Positions 1-8,114 of a stretch of 36,806 nt of DNA are shown one piece after another. Position numbers and translations under genes: made by a program. Below the pieces are notes generated by a model. The model did no database searches, was not told where the DNA came from, and saw only the letters and a program-made list of their open reading frames with translations. This stretch comes from an uncultured Clostridia bacterium (GTDB lineage: Bacteria; Bacillota; Clostridia; Oscillospirales; Acutalibacteraceae). The stretch is from assembly GCA_944380875.1 (NCBI GenBank), contig CALWJA010000096.1:1-36806 (forward strand), read 5' to 3'. Position 1 is the first letter of the stretch. Every line of letters starts with the position of its first letter.

Positions 1-61
1 GTTTTTTTCAGAAGACTGCGCATATTTTACGGTAATAAAAGCAAAGCGCGGAAGGAAAATT

Positions 62-123
62 GGATATAGGCTGGCACCTAGGTTTGAGAAGAGTTTCTTC
101 TGTCCTATTTTGTAAAGATATCC
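62..123 (+). promoter_or_regulatory. Possible structured xpt leader (unassigned)
   Basis: A 6-bp closing helix (GGATAT at 62-67 with ATATCC at 118-123) encloses a second helix (TAGG 79-82 with CCTA 104-107) that contains a hairpin (AGAAG 87-91 with CTTCT 97-101). This lies 93 nt before xpt, where Firmicutes often carry a guanine riboswitch. The conserved guanine-riboswitch core (the UAUA, UUUCUACC-like and L2/L3 kissing-loop elements) is not convincingly present, and no terminator or RBS-sequestering switch is visible. It may be a degenerate or different leader RNA, or chance. The rest of 1-216 shows nothing I can name. Confidence 0.25.
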
Positions 124-216
124 ATACGGGGGAAGTGGAACTTTTGTATACCTATTGAAGAATCCGGGGAAATATAGTCGGCACGTATGTATGGGCAAAG
201 AGGATGGAGGACTTAA

Positions 217-804
217 ATGGAAATACTAAAGCAGCGCATTATAAAAGACGGTCGTGGAGCAGAAGGCGGCGTATTAAAGGTGGATAGCTTTCTGAACCAT
301 CAGATGGATATTCCCTTGCTGAATGCAATCGGAGAGGAATTTCAAAGAAGGTTTACAGGCGAACAGGTAACAAAAATCCTCACTATAGAAGCTTCCGGTA
401 TCGGTATTGCGGTCATTGCGGCGCAGCATTTTGGAAATGTACCTGTGGTGTTTGCCAAAAAGACAAAGTCTCGCAATCTGGACGGCGATTTATATACCGC
501 ACAGGTTCAATCTTTTACAAGAGGTACTACATATGAAATCCAGGTCTCTAAAAAGTTTCTGGGTCCCCAGGATAAAGTTTTAATTCTGGATGATTTTTTA
601 GCTAAGGGGCAAGCGCTTCAGGGGCTTTTAAAAATTGTAGAAGAATCCGGCGCCAAGCTGGTTGGCTGTGGTATCGTGATTGAGAAAGGCTTTCAGGAAG
701 GTGGTAAAAACCTCAGAGAAAAGGGAATACGCATTGAGTCTTTGGCCATTATTTCTGAAATTACAGAGGGAAAAGTTACTTTCGCAGATGAATTCGGAAA
801 ATGA
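217..804 (+). CDS. xpt: Xanthine phosphoribosyltransferase
   Basis: Purine salvage enzyme in the cytoplasm that converts xanthine and PRPP to XMP and pyrophosphate. The 195-residue length matches Xpt. The type I phosphoribosyltransferase PRPP-binding signature is visible (VLILDDFLAKGQA, about residues 121-133), as is the family N-terminus with LKVDSFLNHQMD. The ATG at 217 has a good SD (GGAGG about 205-210). It stands alone, with no pbuX permease gene next to it, and is followed by a hairpin terminator at 821-860. Regulation through a leader RNA is expected for this family but I could not identify a standard riboswitch. Confidence 0.95.
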   Translation: MEILKQRIIKDGRGAEGGVLKVDSFLNHQMDIPLLNAIGEEFQRRFTGEQVTKILTIEASGIGIAVIAAQHFGNVPVVFAKKTKSRNLDGDLYTAQVQSFTRGTTYEIQVSKKFLGPQDKVLILDDFLAKGQALQGLLKIVEESGAKLVGCGIVIEKGFQEGGKNLREKGIRIESLAIISEITEGKVTFADEFGK

Positions 805-820
805 AAGAAAAGTAAAATCA

Positions 821-862
821 AAAAGCTTCCCTGCAAAATCGCTCTGTCGGGAAGCTTTTTTG
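821..862 (+). terminator. Intrinsic terminator of xpt
   Basis: An 11-bp stem AAAAGCTTCCC (821-831) pairs with GGGAAGCTTTT (849-859) and runs into a T6 tract, 17 nt after the xpt stop codon. Confidence 0.88.
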
Positions 863-870
863 CTGAAAAA

Positions 871-903
871 CAAAGCCCTGGAACTTTTAGTTCCAGGGCT
901 TTA
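871..903 (-). terminator. Intrinsic terminator of the GH51 gene
   Basis: A 10-bp stem AGCCCTGGAA (874-883) pairs with TTCCAGGGCT (891-900). On the minus strand it is followed by TTTGTTTTT, as expected for the end of the minus-strand arabinofuranosidase transcript. It sits back to back with the xpt terminator. Confidence 0.8.
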
Positions 904-932
904 TCAAACATAGTTCTTTTAATTGGACAAAA

Positions 933-2903
933 TCAAGCCAAAGGGAAACGGGCTACCAGGAAGGTGTTGGGCTCAAGAGTAATTTCCCCGTTGAAAGAAG
1001 CTTCTTCAAAGGAAGAGGAAATTTTTTCAGGATCGTTTACGGAATTGAAATCTTCTTTGCTTTCGCCGTGAAGGGTAGTGGCTTTTACAACGCCGGTTAA
1101 ATTCCAATCGGAAGCAAAATCAATAGAAAGGGACTTCTTTTCTTCCGTACTGTTTACGATCTTCAAAATGATCTCCTTGGAATTTTCATCCAGACTGGAG
1201 GAATAGTATACGCCGTCTTTACGCAGCTCTTTTTCCTGGCCTTCCGTATCCAGAGTAACGGTGCCCATATTTTCACCATACATTTTCTGCACATAATAAC
1301 TGGGACTTCCGTAGGCTACAGTTTCATCAAACCAGATCAGATCGGGAGACCACTGGGTATAGCCGATCCGGGCGAAGAGAGGAGCATAAGAAGCAAGAAC
1401 TACCACATCGGCATTTCTTTCCACACCGGTAAGGAAAGCTGCCTCCGCCAGTGCGCCGCCAAGCGTGTTTGCATCCGGGCGATTCATACCGTTTACAGGA
1501 TGAGCCGCATATTCCCCGGAAAACACCTTGATATCACGGGAGTAATTGTCATAGAAATCCGTATGTTCATAGAACCATTCCGGTTTTACATAATAATGTT
1601 CATCCAGAGCATAGGCAAAGTTTTCATGTTTCGGGCATTCTCTCCGATAGAATTCCCAAGCAGCGGTATACCGTTCGGAAGTGATATCCGGTCCTGCGGA
1701 GCCGATCAGCCGGATCTCGGGATATTTTGCATGAATAGCTTTTTCAAAGGCCATATACCGCTGGAAGAAATCTGCTTTTTCGGTCTGCCACTGTTCGTTT
1801 CCGATTCCCAGAAGTTCCAGGCCGAAGGGTGCAGGATGCCCCATTTTTGCACGCAGGGAGCCCCATTTTGTTTCCACTGTACCATTGGCAAATTCGATCA
1901 GATCCAAGGCGTCTTGGATGAATTCCTGGAAGGCAGGGTCGTCCATGGAGACCAGTTCACAGGACATGTACTGGCAGGCAAGCCCTACACTGAGAACAGG
2001 AAGAGGCTTGGCTCCTATCAATTCGCAAAGGAGGAAGTATTCATAGTAACCAAGGCCCAGTGTCTGGTTATAGTGGGAATATATGCTGCGGCAGTCGTTT
2101 TCCGGCCCGTTTTGGTGTACAGCCCACCGGTTCCAGTTGCTTATCCGTTCCTCCGGAGCGCCCAGGCTGTTTTTAAAGCGGTAGCGGTTGGAAAGGGTGT
2201 TTCCTTCAATGATACAGCCGCCCGGGAAACGCAGGAAGCCGGGTTTCAGTTCCTTGAGCTTTTCAAATAGATCCTTTCGGAATATACCGGCAACAGCATC
2301 CCCCGGCATCATGGAAATATGGTCAAATTCCACACAGCCCGGTTCTTCCAGGGTAATGACAAAAAGGGCATGCTTTACATCCTCTGAAGCGTGAAGGACA
2401 GCTTCATAGCGGTTCCATTTCTGCCATTCTCCCTGAGGAACATGGATGCAGGCGATTTCTGCAGTCCCATAGTTTTTGCCGTCTTTTACAACGGATACTT
2501 TCAGATTTCCTTTATATCCCGCCATCCGGGCATAGAAAGAAATCTTGTAATCCATTCCTTTTTTCAGGAAAATACCGGTGTATGCCTTGTTGGAAAATCC
2601 TTCGCCGGCTTGCTTCGCTGTAAAGCGGAGATAATGGGGGCTGGTTTCATACAGAGGGCTACCGGAAACATATTCCAAACGTGCGTTGGAATCCTCCGGA
2701 TAGGCTTTCCAGCCGTAGCCTCCGTCATAAACTGTATAGTAATCCGTGTTGGTGCCCCTGGCTTCCACAAATTCAAAGGAGCGGTTTTCGATCATTTCGG
2801 CGTAAAGGCCGCCGTCTGCCGCGTAGTTAATATCTTCGAAAAACAGCCCAATCATTCCCGGCGCGATAGGTACGCCGCGTTTTTCTGAAACATGAAGCTT
2901 CAT
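933..2903 (-). CDS. GH51 alpha-L-arabinofuranosidase
   Basis: Retaining exo-glycosidase that removes alpha-L-arabinofuranosyl side chains from arabinan, arabinoxylan or their oligosaccharides. It has no signal peptide, so it probably acts in the cytoplasm on imported oligosaccharides. The protein is 656 residues: an N-terminal carbohydrate-binding-like beta domain (about 70-200), a TIM barrel (about 220-510) and a C-terminal beta domain. The acid/base is E370 in GIGNEQWQ and the nucleophile E464 in FSGEYAAH. I start it at the ATG at 2903 because AGGAGG lies just upstream (about 2911-2916, minus strand) and the protein then begins MKLHVSEKRG; an in-frame ATG at 2975 would add 24 unlikely residues. 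The gene is monocistronic and divergent from the hydrolase gene at 3259. Confidence 0.93.
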   Translation of the reverse strand: MKLHVSEKRGVPIAPGMIGLFFEDINYAADGGLYAEMIENRSFEFVEARGTNTDYYTVYDGGYGWKAYPEDSNARLEYVSGSPLYETSPHYLRFTAKQAGEGFSNKAYTGIFLKKGMDYKISFYARMAGYKGNLKVSVVKDGKNYGTAEIACIHVPQGEWQKWNRYEAVLHASEDVKHALFVITLEEPGCVEFDHISMMPGDAVAGIFRKDLFEKLKELKPGFLRFPGGCIIEGNTLSNRYRFKNSLGAPEERISNWNRWAVHQNGPENDCRSIYSHYNQTLGLGYYEYFLLCELIGAKPLPVLSVGLACQYMSCELVSMDDPAFQEFIQDALDLIEFANGTVETKWGSLRAKMGHPAPFGLELLGIGNEQWQTEKADFFQRYMAFEKAIHAKYPEIRLIGSAGPDITSERYTAAWEFYRRECPKHENFAYALDEHYYVKPEWFYEHTDFYDNYSRDIKVFSGEYAAHPVNGMNRPDANTLGGALAEAAFLTGVERNADVVVLASYAPLFARIGYTQWSPDLIWFDETVAYGSPSYYVQKMYGENMGTVTLDTEGQEKELRKDGVYYSSSLDENSKEIILKIVNSTEEKKSLSIDFASDWNLTGVVKATTLHGESKEDFNSVNDPEKISSSFEEASFNGEITLEPNTFLVARFPLA

Positions 2904-3258
2904 TCTGGTTCCTCCTAAAAGCATTATAGTCCCGGCCGCGGCAAAACCGCTCCGGCTTTGCCTATAGAGTATCATACTTTATAGTAAATCACAAGAAAGA
3001 AGGATGGAAAACTGAAGAAGAAAAGTTATACAGGAAGGGAAAAGGAGCTTGCGTGGACGGTTTATATGTGCTAAGGTAAAAATATACTGTATTTTCTGTT
3101 CTTGCCTACATGAGTGTGGATTTGATATGCAGGAAATTTACAAAGATCTCTATAACGCCATTTTTGCTCCAAATAGAATTTTTATCTTCTAAAGTGTTGG
3201 GACAAGAAGCCGGCGGGTTATTATGGGATTGTCAGACTGAAAATAGGGAGGATTGTAT
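2904..3258. other. Divergent intergenic region
   Basis: About 355 nt between two divergent genes, with no convincing coding sequence. On the minus strand TATGAT and TACTCT (around 2966-2977) with TTGTGA upstream form a weak GH51 promoter. On the plus strand TATACT (3083-3088) with a poor -35 could serve the hydrolase gene. No operator-like repeat stands out. Confidence 0.35.
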
Positions 3259-4431
3259 ATGGAAGCCATTTACCTTCGCAGAATGGAAGACTATCTGCAT
3301 GAATGTGTAGAAAAGGGAGAAATAGCTGGGGCGAATTTTCTTTTATGCCGCAACGGGGAGGAAGAAGCATATTTTGAGACAGGCTATGCAGATCTGGAAA
3401 AACGCATACCTTTGCAAAGGAATACCATTTTCAGTCTGTATTCCATGTCGAAACCCATAACGGCGGCAGCTGTTATGAAGTTGTTTGAGTTGGGAAAAAT
3501 CGATTTGCAGGATCCTGTTTCCCAGTATTTGCCCGGATTCCGTTTTCAAACAGTAGCGGAAGAGGGAAGGACGGTACCCGTCCATCGGGAGTGCACTCTG
3601 CATGATCTTCTCTCCATGGCGTCGGGCCTTCCATATAACGGCGAGGAGAGCAGGGCTTCCCGGGAAGCGGCGGTTGTTTTTAAGGAGCTGGAAGGCCGCG
3701 CTTTGGGAGAAAATCCTATGGGAACGGTAGAACTTGCCAATCGGCTGGGAGCTTGCCCGCTTGCTTTCCATCCGGGCGAATATTGGATGTATGGAACCTC
3801 TGCGGATGTTTTGGGCGCTGTGGTGGAAGTGGTTTCCGGAAAACGGTTTGGAGAGTTTTTGCAGGAAGAGTTTTTTTCTCCGCTGGGTATGAAGGATGCC
3901 GGTTTCTTTGTGCCAAAAGAAAAGCAGGGAAGGCTTTCAAAGGCATATACAAAAACACCGAATGGTCTTCGGGAATACACCGGTCACCATTTAGGGATTT
4001 TTCGGGAACATACCCAAGCGCCGGCTTTTGAATCCGGCGGGGCAGGCCTTTTTGCCACAATAGACGATTATATGCGTTTCGGGAGAATGCTTTTAAACAA
4101 TGGAGAATTGGAAGGGAAACGTGTGCTTTCTCCTCGAACAGTGGAGTATATGACTACCGGCGCGCTTATTTCTTGTCAGCAGGCTGGATTTGATCTTTGG
4201 CAGGGCCTTTCCGGATATACGTATGGAAATTTGATGCGGGTGTTGAAGGAACCCGGCATGGCTGTCCTCAACGGCAGCAAGGGGGAATATGGCTGGGACG
4301 GCTGGCTTGGAACCTATTTCTTGAATTCCCCTCGGGATAGGATGACTTTCCTGCTTATGTATCAGAATACGGATTCCGGTGTGACGCCCATGACCCGCCG
4401 TGTGAAAAACATGCTGTTTGCAGGTCTGTAA
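3259..4431 (+). CDS. Serine hydrolase, class C beta-lactamase/esterase fold
   Basis: Member of the beta-lactamase/penicillin-binding-protein-like serine hydrolase family (class C type, PF00144), 390 residues. The SxxK motif is S62-M-S-K65 in the IFSLYSMSKP context. The second motif is the tyrosine of WMYGTSADVLG, and a GWDGWLGT segment near the C-terminus takes the place of the third. There is no signal peptide or membrane anchor, which argues for a cytoplasmic esterase or peptidase rather than a secreted beta-lactamase. The substrate is unknown; the neighbouring glycosidases make a deacetylase or esterase role on sugars possible, but that is inference. The start is ATG 3259 with AGGGAGG at 3245-3251; a TTG at 3253 is too close to the SD. 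Confidence 0.85.
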   Translation: MEAIYLRRMEDYLHECVEKGEIAGANFLLCRNGEEEAYFETGYADLEKRIPLQRNTIFSLYSMSKPITAAAVMKLFELGKIDLQDPVSQYLPGFRFQTVAEEGRTVPVHRECTLHDLLSMASGLPYNGEESRASREAAVVFKELEGRALGENPMGTVELANRLGACPLAFHPGEYWMYGTSADVLGAVVEVVSGKRFGEFLQEEFFSPLGMKDAGFFVPKEKQGRLSKAYTKTPNGLREYTGHHLGIFREHTQAPAFESGGAGLFATIDDYMRFGRMLLNNGELEGKRVLSPRTVEYMTTGALISCQQAGFDLWQGLSGYTYGNLMRVLKEPGMAVLNGSKGEYGWDGWLGTYFLNSPRDRMTFLLMYQNTDSGVTPMTRRVKNMLFAGL

Positions 4432-4458
4432 AACGGCAGTACATACATATACGAATAA

Positions 4459-4494
4459 AGACCCGGGAGATTCTTGAATCTGCCGGGTCTATTC
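4459..4494 (+). terminator. Probable terminator of the serine hydrolase gene
   Basis: AGACCCGG (4459-4466) pairs with CCGGGTCT (4483-4490), with a second inner stem AGATTC/GAATCT. The hairpin is strong but the following tract (ATTCATT) is only moderately T-rich. Confidence 0.6.
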
Positions 4495-4534
4495 ATTATG
4501 AAATGTGAAAAAATTTCAAGTTTCTATATGCTGA

Positions 4535-4563
4535 TTCCATCTTCCGCTTTTCTTGAGTACAAT
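4535..4563 (+). promoter_or_regulatory. Candidate promoter of the serine recombinase
   Basis: TTCCAT (4535-4540), a 17-nt spacer and TACAAT (4558-4563), 47 nt before the start codon. Confidence 0.45.
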
Positions 4564-4610
4564 AGCAGGAGCGGCGTCCCTTTAATGGAATATAACGGAG
4601 GCGAGTGTAT

Positions 4611-5204
4611 ATGGAAAGTCAGACATATGGATACGTTCGTGTATCTACGAAGGAACAGAATGAAGAGAGACAGATTATTGCCCTGCGGGAATTTCATATT
4701 CCACCGAAAAAGATCTATATGGATAAATTAAGCGGAAAGGATTTTAACCGGCCTCAATATCAAAAATTGTTGAAAAAATTGCGGGTAGGGGATGTTCTGG
4801 TTGTAAAAAGCATTGATAGATTAGGCAGAAATTATGTGGAAATCCTTGAGCAATGGCGTGTTGTTACAAAAGAAAAACAGGCAGATATCGTAGTTTTAGA
4901 TATGCCTTTGCTGGATACCCGAAGGAATAGGGATCTTACAGGCACGCTTATTGCGGATATAGTTCTGCAGCTTCTGTCCTATGTTGCACAGGCGGAAAGG
5001 GAAAATATCCGGCAGAGACAGGCCGAAGGAATTGTAGCGGCTAAAGCCAGAGGAGTTCGTTTCGGAAGACCGAGGAAACCTGTTCCGGAAGAATTCTATG
5101 TCCTAAAGGAAGAGTGGCTTTCAAGACAGGTCACATCCCGGGAAGCAGCTGTAAAGCTGTCTATAGCGCAGGATACGTTTTTGCGATGGGTTCGGGGAAA
5201 ATAA
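4611..5204 (+). CDS. Serine site-specific recombinase (resolvase/invertase family)
   Basis: Small serine recombinase of 197 residues. The N-terminal catalytic domain begins YGYVRVSTKEQNEERQ, with the nucleophile serine at about residue 12. It continues with the DRLGRN segment, the family's QAERENIRQRQAEGI long helix and GVRFGRPRK, and ends in a short helix-turn-helix (about 165-195) for DNA binding. Length and layout match Tn3-type resolvases and Hin/Gin invertases. The ATG at 4611 has GGAGG at 4597-4601; a GTG at 4605 is too close. No transposase, inverted-repeat pair or obvious invertible segment is seen next to it, so its target is unknown. It may be a relic of a mobile element or may act at a distance. 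Confidence 0.9.
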   Translation: MESQTYGYVRVSTKEQNEERQIIALREFHIPPKKIYMDKLSGKDFNRPQYQKLLKKLRVGDVLVVKSIDRLGRNYVEILEQWRVVTKEKQADIVVLDMPLLDTRRNRDLTGTLIADIVLQLLSYVAQAERENIRQRQAEGIVAAKARGVRFGRPRKPVPEEFYVLKEEWLSRQVTSREAAVKLSIAQDTFLRWVRGK

Positions 5205-5247
5205 GCAAATGAATGGGAGTTTACTCCATATCTTGGGAGAAATTCCT

Positions 5248-5270
5248 CAAAACCGGTAAGACTGGTTTTG
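5248..5270. terminator. Possible bidirectional terminator between convergent genes
   Basis: CAAAACCGG (5248-5256) and CTGGTTTTG (5262-5270) form a 9-bp stem with one G-U pair and a 5-nt loop. It sits between the recombinase (ending 5204) and the thioesterase (ending 5333 on the minus strand). There is no long T tract on either strand. A GC-rich palindromic stretch (GGCGGCGCCGC) follows. Confidence 0.4.
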
Positions 5271-5332
5271 GGCGGCGCCGCTGGCCTCCCATCTACATGA
5301 GTAAGCCTATAAACCATGGCTCCAATTTAAAA

Positions 5333-5782
5333 TTATATTGTTGCAAGATCCAGCCCCTCTAAACATGTACCTGTGAGGGAGGAGAATAGGGCATGGATAT
5401 CCGGAAGAACTTTTTTTAAAGAGATAGGCCTTCCTTGCTGATTTAAAAAGCAGTGGCTGCTTTCTCCCTCTGCACGAAGCTCACGGGTAACAGCATCCAG
5501 CACGGAATAGGAAAGAGAAAGCTTTACGCCCGTATAGGTTTCCACCTTCGGTAAAATAATCACTTCGTCAAAAAAGCGCGTCATGCTTTTATACCGGCAG
5601 GAAACGGAAAGGACAGGGCTTCCGATCCCGCATTCTTCCATTTTTTTATATCCAAAGCCGATCTGTTCCATCAGGTCCACCCGTGCTTCTTCAAACCATC
5701 GGATATAATTGGAATGGTGAATGATTCCCATTTGATCCGTTTCATAATATTGTGCTTTGTGGTGATAAATTGTATATTGCAT
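5333..5782 (-). CDS. Acyl-CoA thioesterase, hotdog fold (YbgC/FadM type)
   Basis: 149-residue 4-hydroxybenzoyl-CoA thioesterase-like protein that hydrolyses acyl-CoA or acyl-ACP thioesters in the cytoplasm. The signature YYETDQMGIIHHSNYIRWFEEAR (residues about 12-34, quoted here only to name its D, G and H positions) contains the catalytic Asp of the T-D-x-M-G-x-x-H motif; the central hotdog helix follows. The start ATG at 5782 has AGAAAGG 9 nt upstream. The gene has its own minus-strand promoter at 5801-5829. The natural acyl substrate cannot be read from the sequence. Confidence 0.88.
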   Translation of the reverse strand: MQYTIYHHKAQYYETDQMGIIHHSNYIRWFEEARVDLMEQIGFGYKKMEECGIGSPVLSVSCRYKSMTRFFDEVIILPKVETYTGVKLSLSYSVLDAVTRELRAEGESSHCFLNQQGRPISLKKVLPDIHALFSSLTGTCLEGLDLATI

Positions 5783-5800
5783 ACGAACAAACCTTTCTGT

Positions 5801-5829
5801 AGTCTAATTTTGCATTCTATGTAAGGCAA
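5801..5829 (-). promoter_or_regulatory. Promoter of the thioesterase gene
   Basis: On the minus strand TTGCCT (5829-5824), a 17-nt spacer and TAGACT (5806-5801). The -35 lies directly after the terminator stem of the PH-domain gene. Confidence 0.55.
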
Positions 5830-5862
5830 AAGCCGAAAGGAGCTTTGGCTCCTTTCGGCTTT
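5824..5862 (-). terminator. Terminator of the PH-domain protein gene
   Basis: A perfect 15-bp stem, 5829-5843 with 5848-5862 (AAAGCCGAAAGGAGC and its complement), with a 4-nt loop. On the minus strand it runs into TTTTG. Confidence 0.85.
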
Positions 5863-5874
5863 ATGTATGGAAAC

Positions 5875-6300
5875 TTACTCATCTGCATCCGCAGAGAGGT
5901 CTTCAGAAGTGTCCCCGGAATCATAGGAGCAATCTTCGTTTTCTCCGTCGCCAATCAGCTCTCCAACACGGACACGGCGCTGGATTTTCATTTCCTCCAC
6001 TTGTTTATGTATCAATTCCTTGACTTCCACCGGGCGTTTTATGTTTTTTAATTCAAAATGAGGAGTTGTTTTATCCGAAGAGTGTACAATCACGGAACCA
6101 ACGCCAAAAATCCGTTGCCCCAGTGTCATTTTAAGACTGATATCGCTTACACGGTATAAAACAATTTCTTCAAATTGTATATTGAAAAAGCCTTTTTGCA
6201 AAAACAAACGGTCCTCCGAAAGAGAATATCTGGTAAAGCTCAGGGGCATCCCCAGAAAACGCTTACGATCTTTCCAAATGGTTTCTATGCCCGTTTTCAT
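5875..6300 (-). CDS. PH-domain protein (bacterial PH, YdbS-like)
   Basis: A 141-residue cytoplasmic protein. Residues about 15-100 fit a bacterial pleckstrin-homology-like domain: short strands such as TRYSLSEDRLFLQKGFFN, IVLYRVSDISLKMTLGQRIFG and GSVIVHSSD, followed by a helix (VEVKELIHKQVEEMK). The C-terminal 30 residues are acidic and low complexity (SGDTSEDLSADADE) and probably disordered. The ATG at 6300 has AGGAGG just upstream on the minus strand; a farther ATG at 6411 would overlap the promoter. The function of such stand-alone PH proteins is unknown. Confidence 0.8.
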   Translation of the reverse strand: MKTGIETIWKDRKRFLGMPLSFTRYSLSEDRLFLQKGFFNIQFEEIVLYRVSDISLKMTLGQRIFGVGSVIVHSSDKTTPHFELKNIKRPVEVKELIHKQVEEMKIQRRVRVGELIGDGENEDCSYDSGDTSEDLSADADE

Positions 6301-6382
6301 AATGGCTTTTCCTCCTTCTTTGGCCTCAATAAAGAAGCGGAAACCGTCACATAAACAATACCGATTCTTTGGCCTTTTCTTC

Positions 6383-6411
6383 AGTATACCGCGGAAGGGA
6401 AAATGGGTCAA
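6383..6411 (-). promoter_or_regulatory. Promoter of the PH-domain protein gene
   Basis: On the minus strand TTGACC (6411-6406), a 17-nt spacer and TATACT (6388-6383), about 80 nt before the ATG at 6300. It is a near-consensus sigma-A promoter. Confidence 0.75.
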
Positions 6412-6553
6412 GCGGTTTTTCAGCCCTCTGTTTTCGGATCACATGTATTCGGCGATTTTATACTGCTCCATATTTGGATTCGGTTTAAGGAAAGTTGTGG
6501 CTGTATATATTCCGGGAAAAAGCAGTATACAGAATGGCTGCATACCAGTAAGC

Positions 6554-8035
6554 TTATTGCACATTCTCTTTTGCTGCAGCAGAGGCCATAGCTCTATATT
6601 TTGCTTTTTCTTCCGCCATTTCCTCTATGGTTTTCTCTTTCAGGATAAACCCTTTAGCAGGGCGGTAGGGAATCTCTTTGTGTTCCAACCGTTCTTTGGC
6701 CTTGCGGATTTCTTCCGCATACTGCGGCAGCCATTTTTCGCCTGCAACCAGCATTTCGTCTACCATTTGGATAATCTCATCCGGGGTGCAGACAGCTCCT
6801 GTCAGCGGATCCATCATGGCGGCTTGGCGGAGCAGGGTGACATCGCCAGCTACAGCGGCTTCCACCGCCAGTTTCTGCACCCATACGCTCTGGGAACAGA
6901 TAGCAGCACACCCCAGGGGAAGATCGCCTACTTTAGGAACGGAGATTCCATTGCCATCCACATAACAGGGAACTTCCACAACGCATTCGTTGGGCAGGTT
7001 TGTGATGGTCCCGTTGTTCATAACATTGAAATGGCCGCGGTATACCCGCCCGGTTTCCAGGCCCTCGATAATGTAGCTGCCGTGCTCAGAAGAACGATTT
7101 TCCGGAACAAATTTGTTTGCGGGTTCCTTGAGCCAGTTTGGGAAATCCGTTTCAAACCAGTTGCGGCTTTCCTTGCAAACACGCAGGTAACCCGCGGTTT
7201 CTCCCTGAATCCAGCTGCTGTAATTGATCCATTTTTCCATTTCTTCCGGGCGCTTCCGATACCACATCAGATACTCGGAAAGATGGCCGTTGGATTCTGT
7301 AGAATAGTATCCAAAGTTTTTCATAACATCCAGGCGAATGTTTTCGTCTTTGGCGAATTCTGCTTTTTTCATGTATTCGTAAAGTTCGCCCGTTCTTTCC
7401 ATTCCGTCTGTTTTTACACTGATATACCAGGTCTGGTGGTTGAGGCCCGCGCAGATAATATCCACATCTTTTTTATCGCGTCCAAGGGCTTTTGCGATTT
7501 GTTCATGGCCGTGTTGAACGCCGTGGCAAAGCCCATAAGTGGGAACACCGCCGTATACATTGCAGGCCCATGTGACCATTGCATTGGGATTGGAATAGTT
7601 GAGCATGATGCAGCCGGGAGCAGCTACTTCGCGTATGTCCTTACAAAATTCCAGCATAGCGTTAATCCCGCGCTGACCGTACATAATACCGCCAATGCAA
7701 AGGGTGTCGCCTACGCACTGATCCACGCCATATCGCAGTGGAATTTCTACGTCGGTTGCAAACCCCTCCAGCATTCCGATACGGACACAGTTTATCACAT
7801 ATTTTGCATCTTTGAAGGCTTCCCGGCGATCCAAAGTGGAATGAATTTGAATGGAGAGCCCGTTTTCGTCGATATCCCGCTGGCAAAGCTGCGTAACCAT
7901 CCGCAGATTATCGGGATTGATATCCGTAAAAGCTACTTCAATGGAATGAAACTCCGGGACGGTGAGGAGATCGGAAAGCAGACGTCTTGTGAAACCGATA
8001 CTGCCGGCTCCGATAAATGCAACTTTGAATGACAT
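6554..8035 (-). CDS. GH4 family 6-phospho-/alpha-glycosidase (NAD and metal dependent)
   Basis: Glycoside hydrolase family 4 enzyme of 493 residues, which cleaves alpha-linked sugars by NAD-assisted oxidation and elimination, using Mn2+ or a similar metal. The NAD-binding loop GAGSIG is at residues 9-14. The family segments CVGDTLCIGGIMYGQRG, LNYSNPNAMVTW and GLCHG (metal-ligand C170 with H171) and AGLNHQTW are present. It resembles the MelA/AglA/LplD branch (alpha-galactosidase, alpha-glucosidase or alpha-galacturonidase) more than the phospho-beta-glucosidases, but specificity cannot be decided here. The ATG at 8035 has AGAAGGA upstream; an in-frame ATG at 8080 is less likely. It is divergent from the AraC-type gene, its likely regulator. 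Confidence 0.92.
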   Translation of the reverse strand: MSFKVAFIGAGSIGFTRRLLSDLLTVPEFHSIEVAFTDINPDNLRMVTQLCQRDIDENGLSIQIHSTLDRREAFKDAKYVINCVRIGMLEGFATDVEIPLRYGVDQCVGDTLCIGGIMYGQRGINAMLEFCKDIREVAAPGCIMLNYSNPNAMVTWACNVYGGVPTYGLCHGVQHGHEQIAKALGRDKKDVDIICAGLNHQTWYISVKTDGMERTGELYEYMKKAEFAKDENIRLDVMKNFGYYSTESNGHLSEYLMWYRKRPEEMEKWINYSSWIQGETAGYLRVCKESRNWFETDFPNWLKEPANKFVPENRSSEHGSYIIEGLETGRVYRGHFNVMNNGTITNLPNECVVEVPCYVDGNGISVPKVGDLPLGCAAICSQSVWVQKLAVEAAVAGDVTLLRQAAMMDPLTGAVCTPDEIIQMVDEMLVAGEKWLPQYAEEIRKAKERLEHKEIPYRPAKGFILKEKTIEEMAEEKAKYRAMASAAAKENVQ

Positions 8036-8084
8036 GGTATTCCTTCTTTCTGCCTTTTTTTGATGATTTACTTTTTGCAAATAT

Positions 8085-8114
8085 ATGGTACACTATTTGC
8101 GTTGGAGTTGTTAA
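8085..8114 (-). promoter_or_regulatory. Candidate promoter of the GH4 gene
   Basis: On the minus strand TTAACA (8114-8109), an 18-nt spacer and TACCAT (8090-8085). The weak -10 suits an activator-dependent promoter in this AraC/GH4 divergent region. A plus-strand promoter for the AraC gene is not clear; TTGATT at 8153 with an AT-rich -10 near 8175 is possible. Confidence 0.4.

Noticed and set aside
62-123. Standard guanine riboswitch before xpt
   Set aside because: GUUUCUUC and UGUAAA resemble pieces of the core, but the UAUA, UUUCUACC and paired L2/L3 elements do not line up in the three-way junction, so only an unassigned leader is reported.
1500-2270. Open frame of 256 codons on the plus strand opposite the GH51 gene
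   Set aside because: Antisense shadow of the arabinofuranosidase, without an RBS or domain.
2904-2975. Longer start for the GH51 enzyme at 2975
   Set aside because: It lacks an SD, and AGGAGG is placed correctly for the ATG at 2903, which matches the family N-terminus.
4435-5332. Invertible DNA segment controlled by the serine recombinase
   Set aside because: No matching pair of inverted crossover sites could be found on either side of the gene.
6182-8032. Long open frame (616 codons) on the plus strand opposite the GH4 gene
   Set aside because: It lies antisense to a clear GH4 enzyme with all its motifs, has no SD and encodes no recognisable domain.
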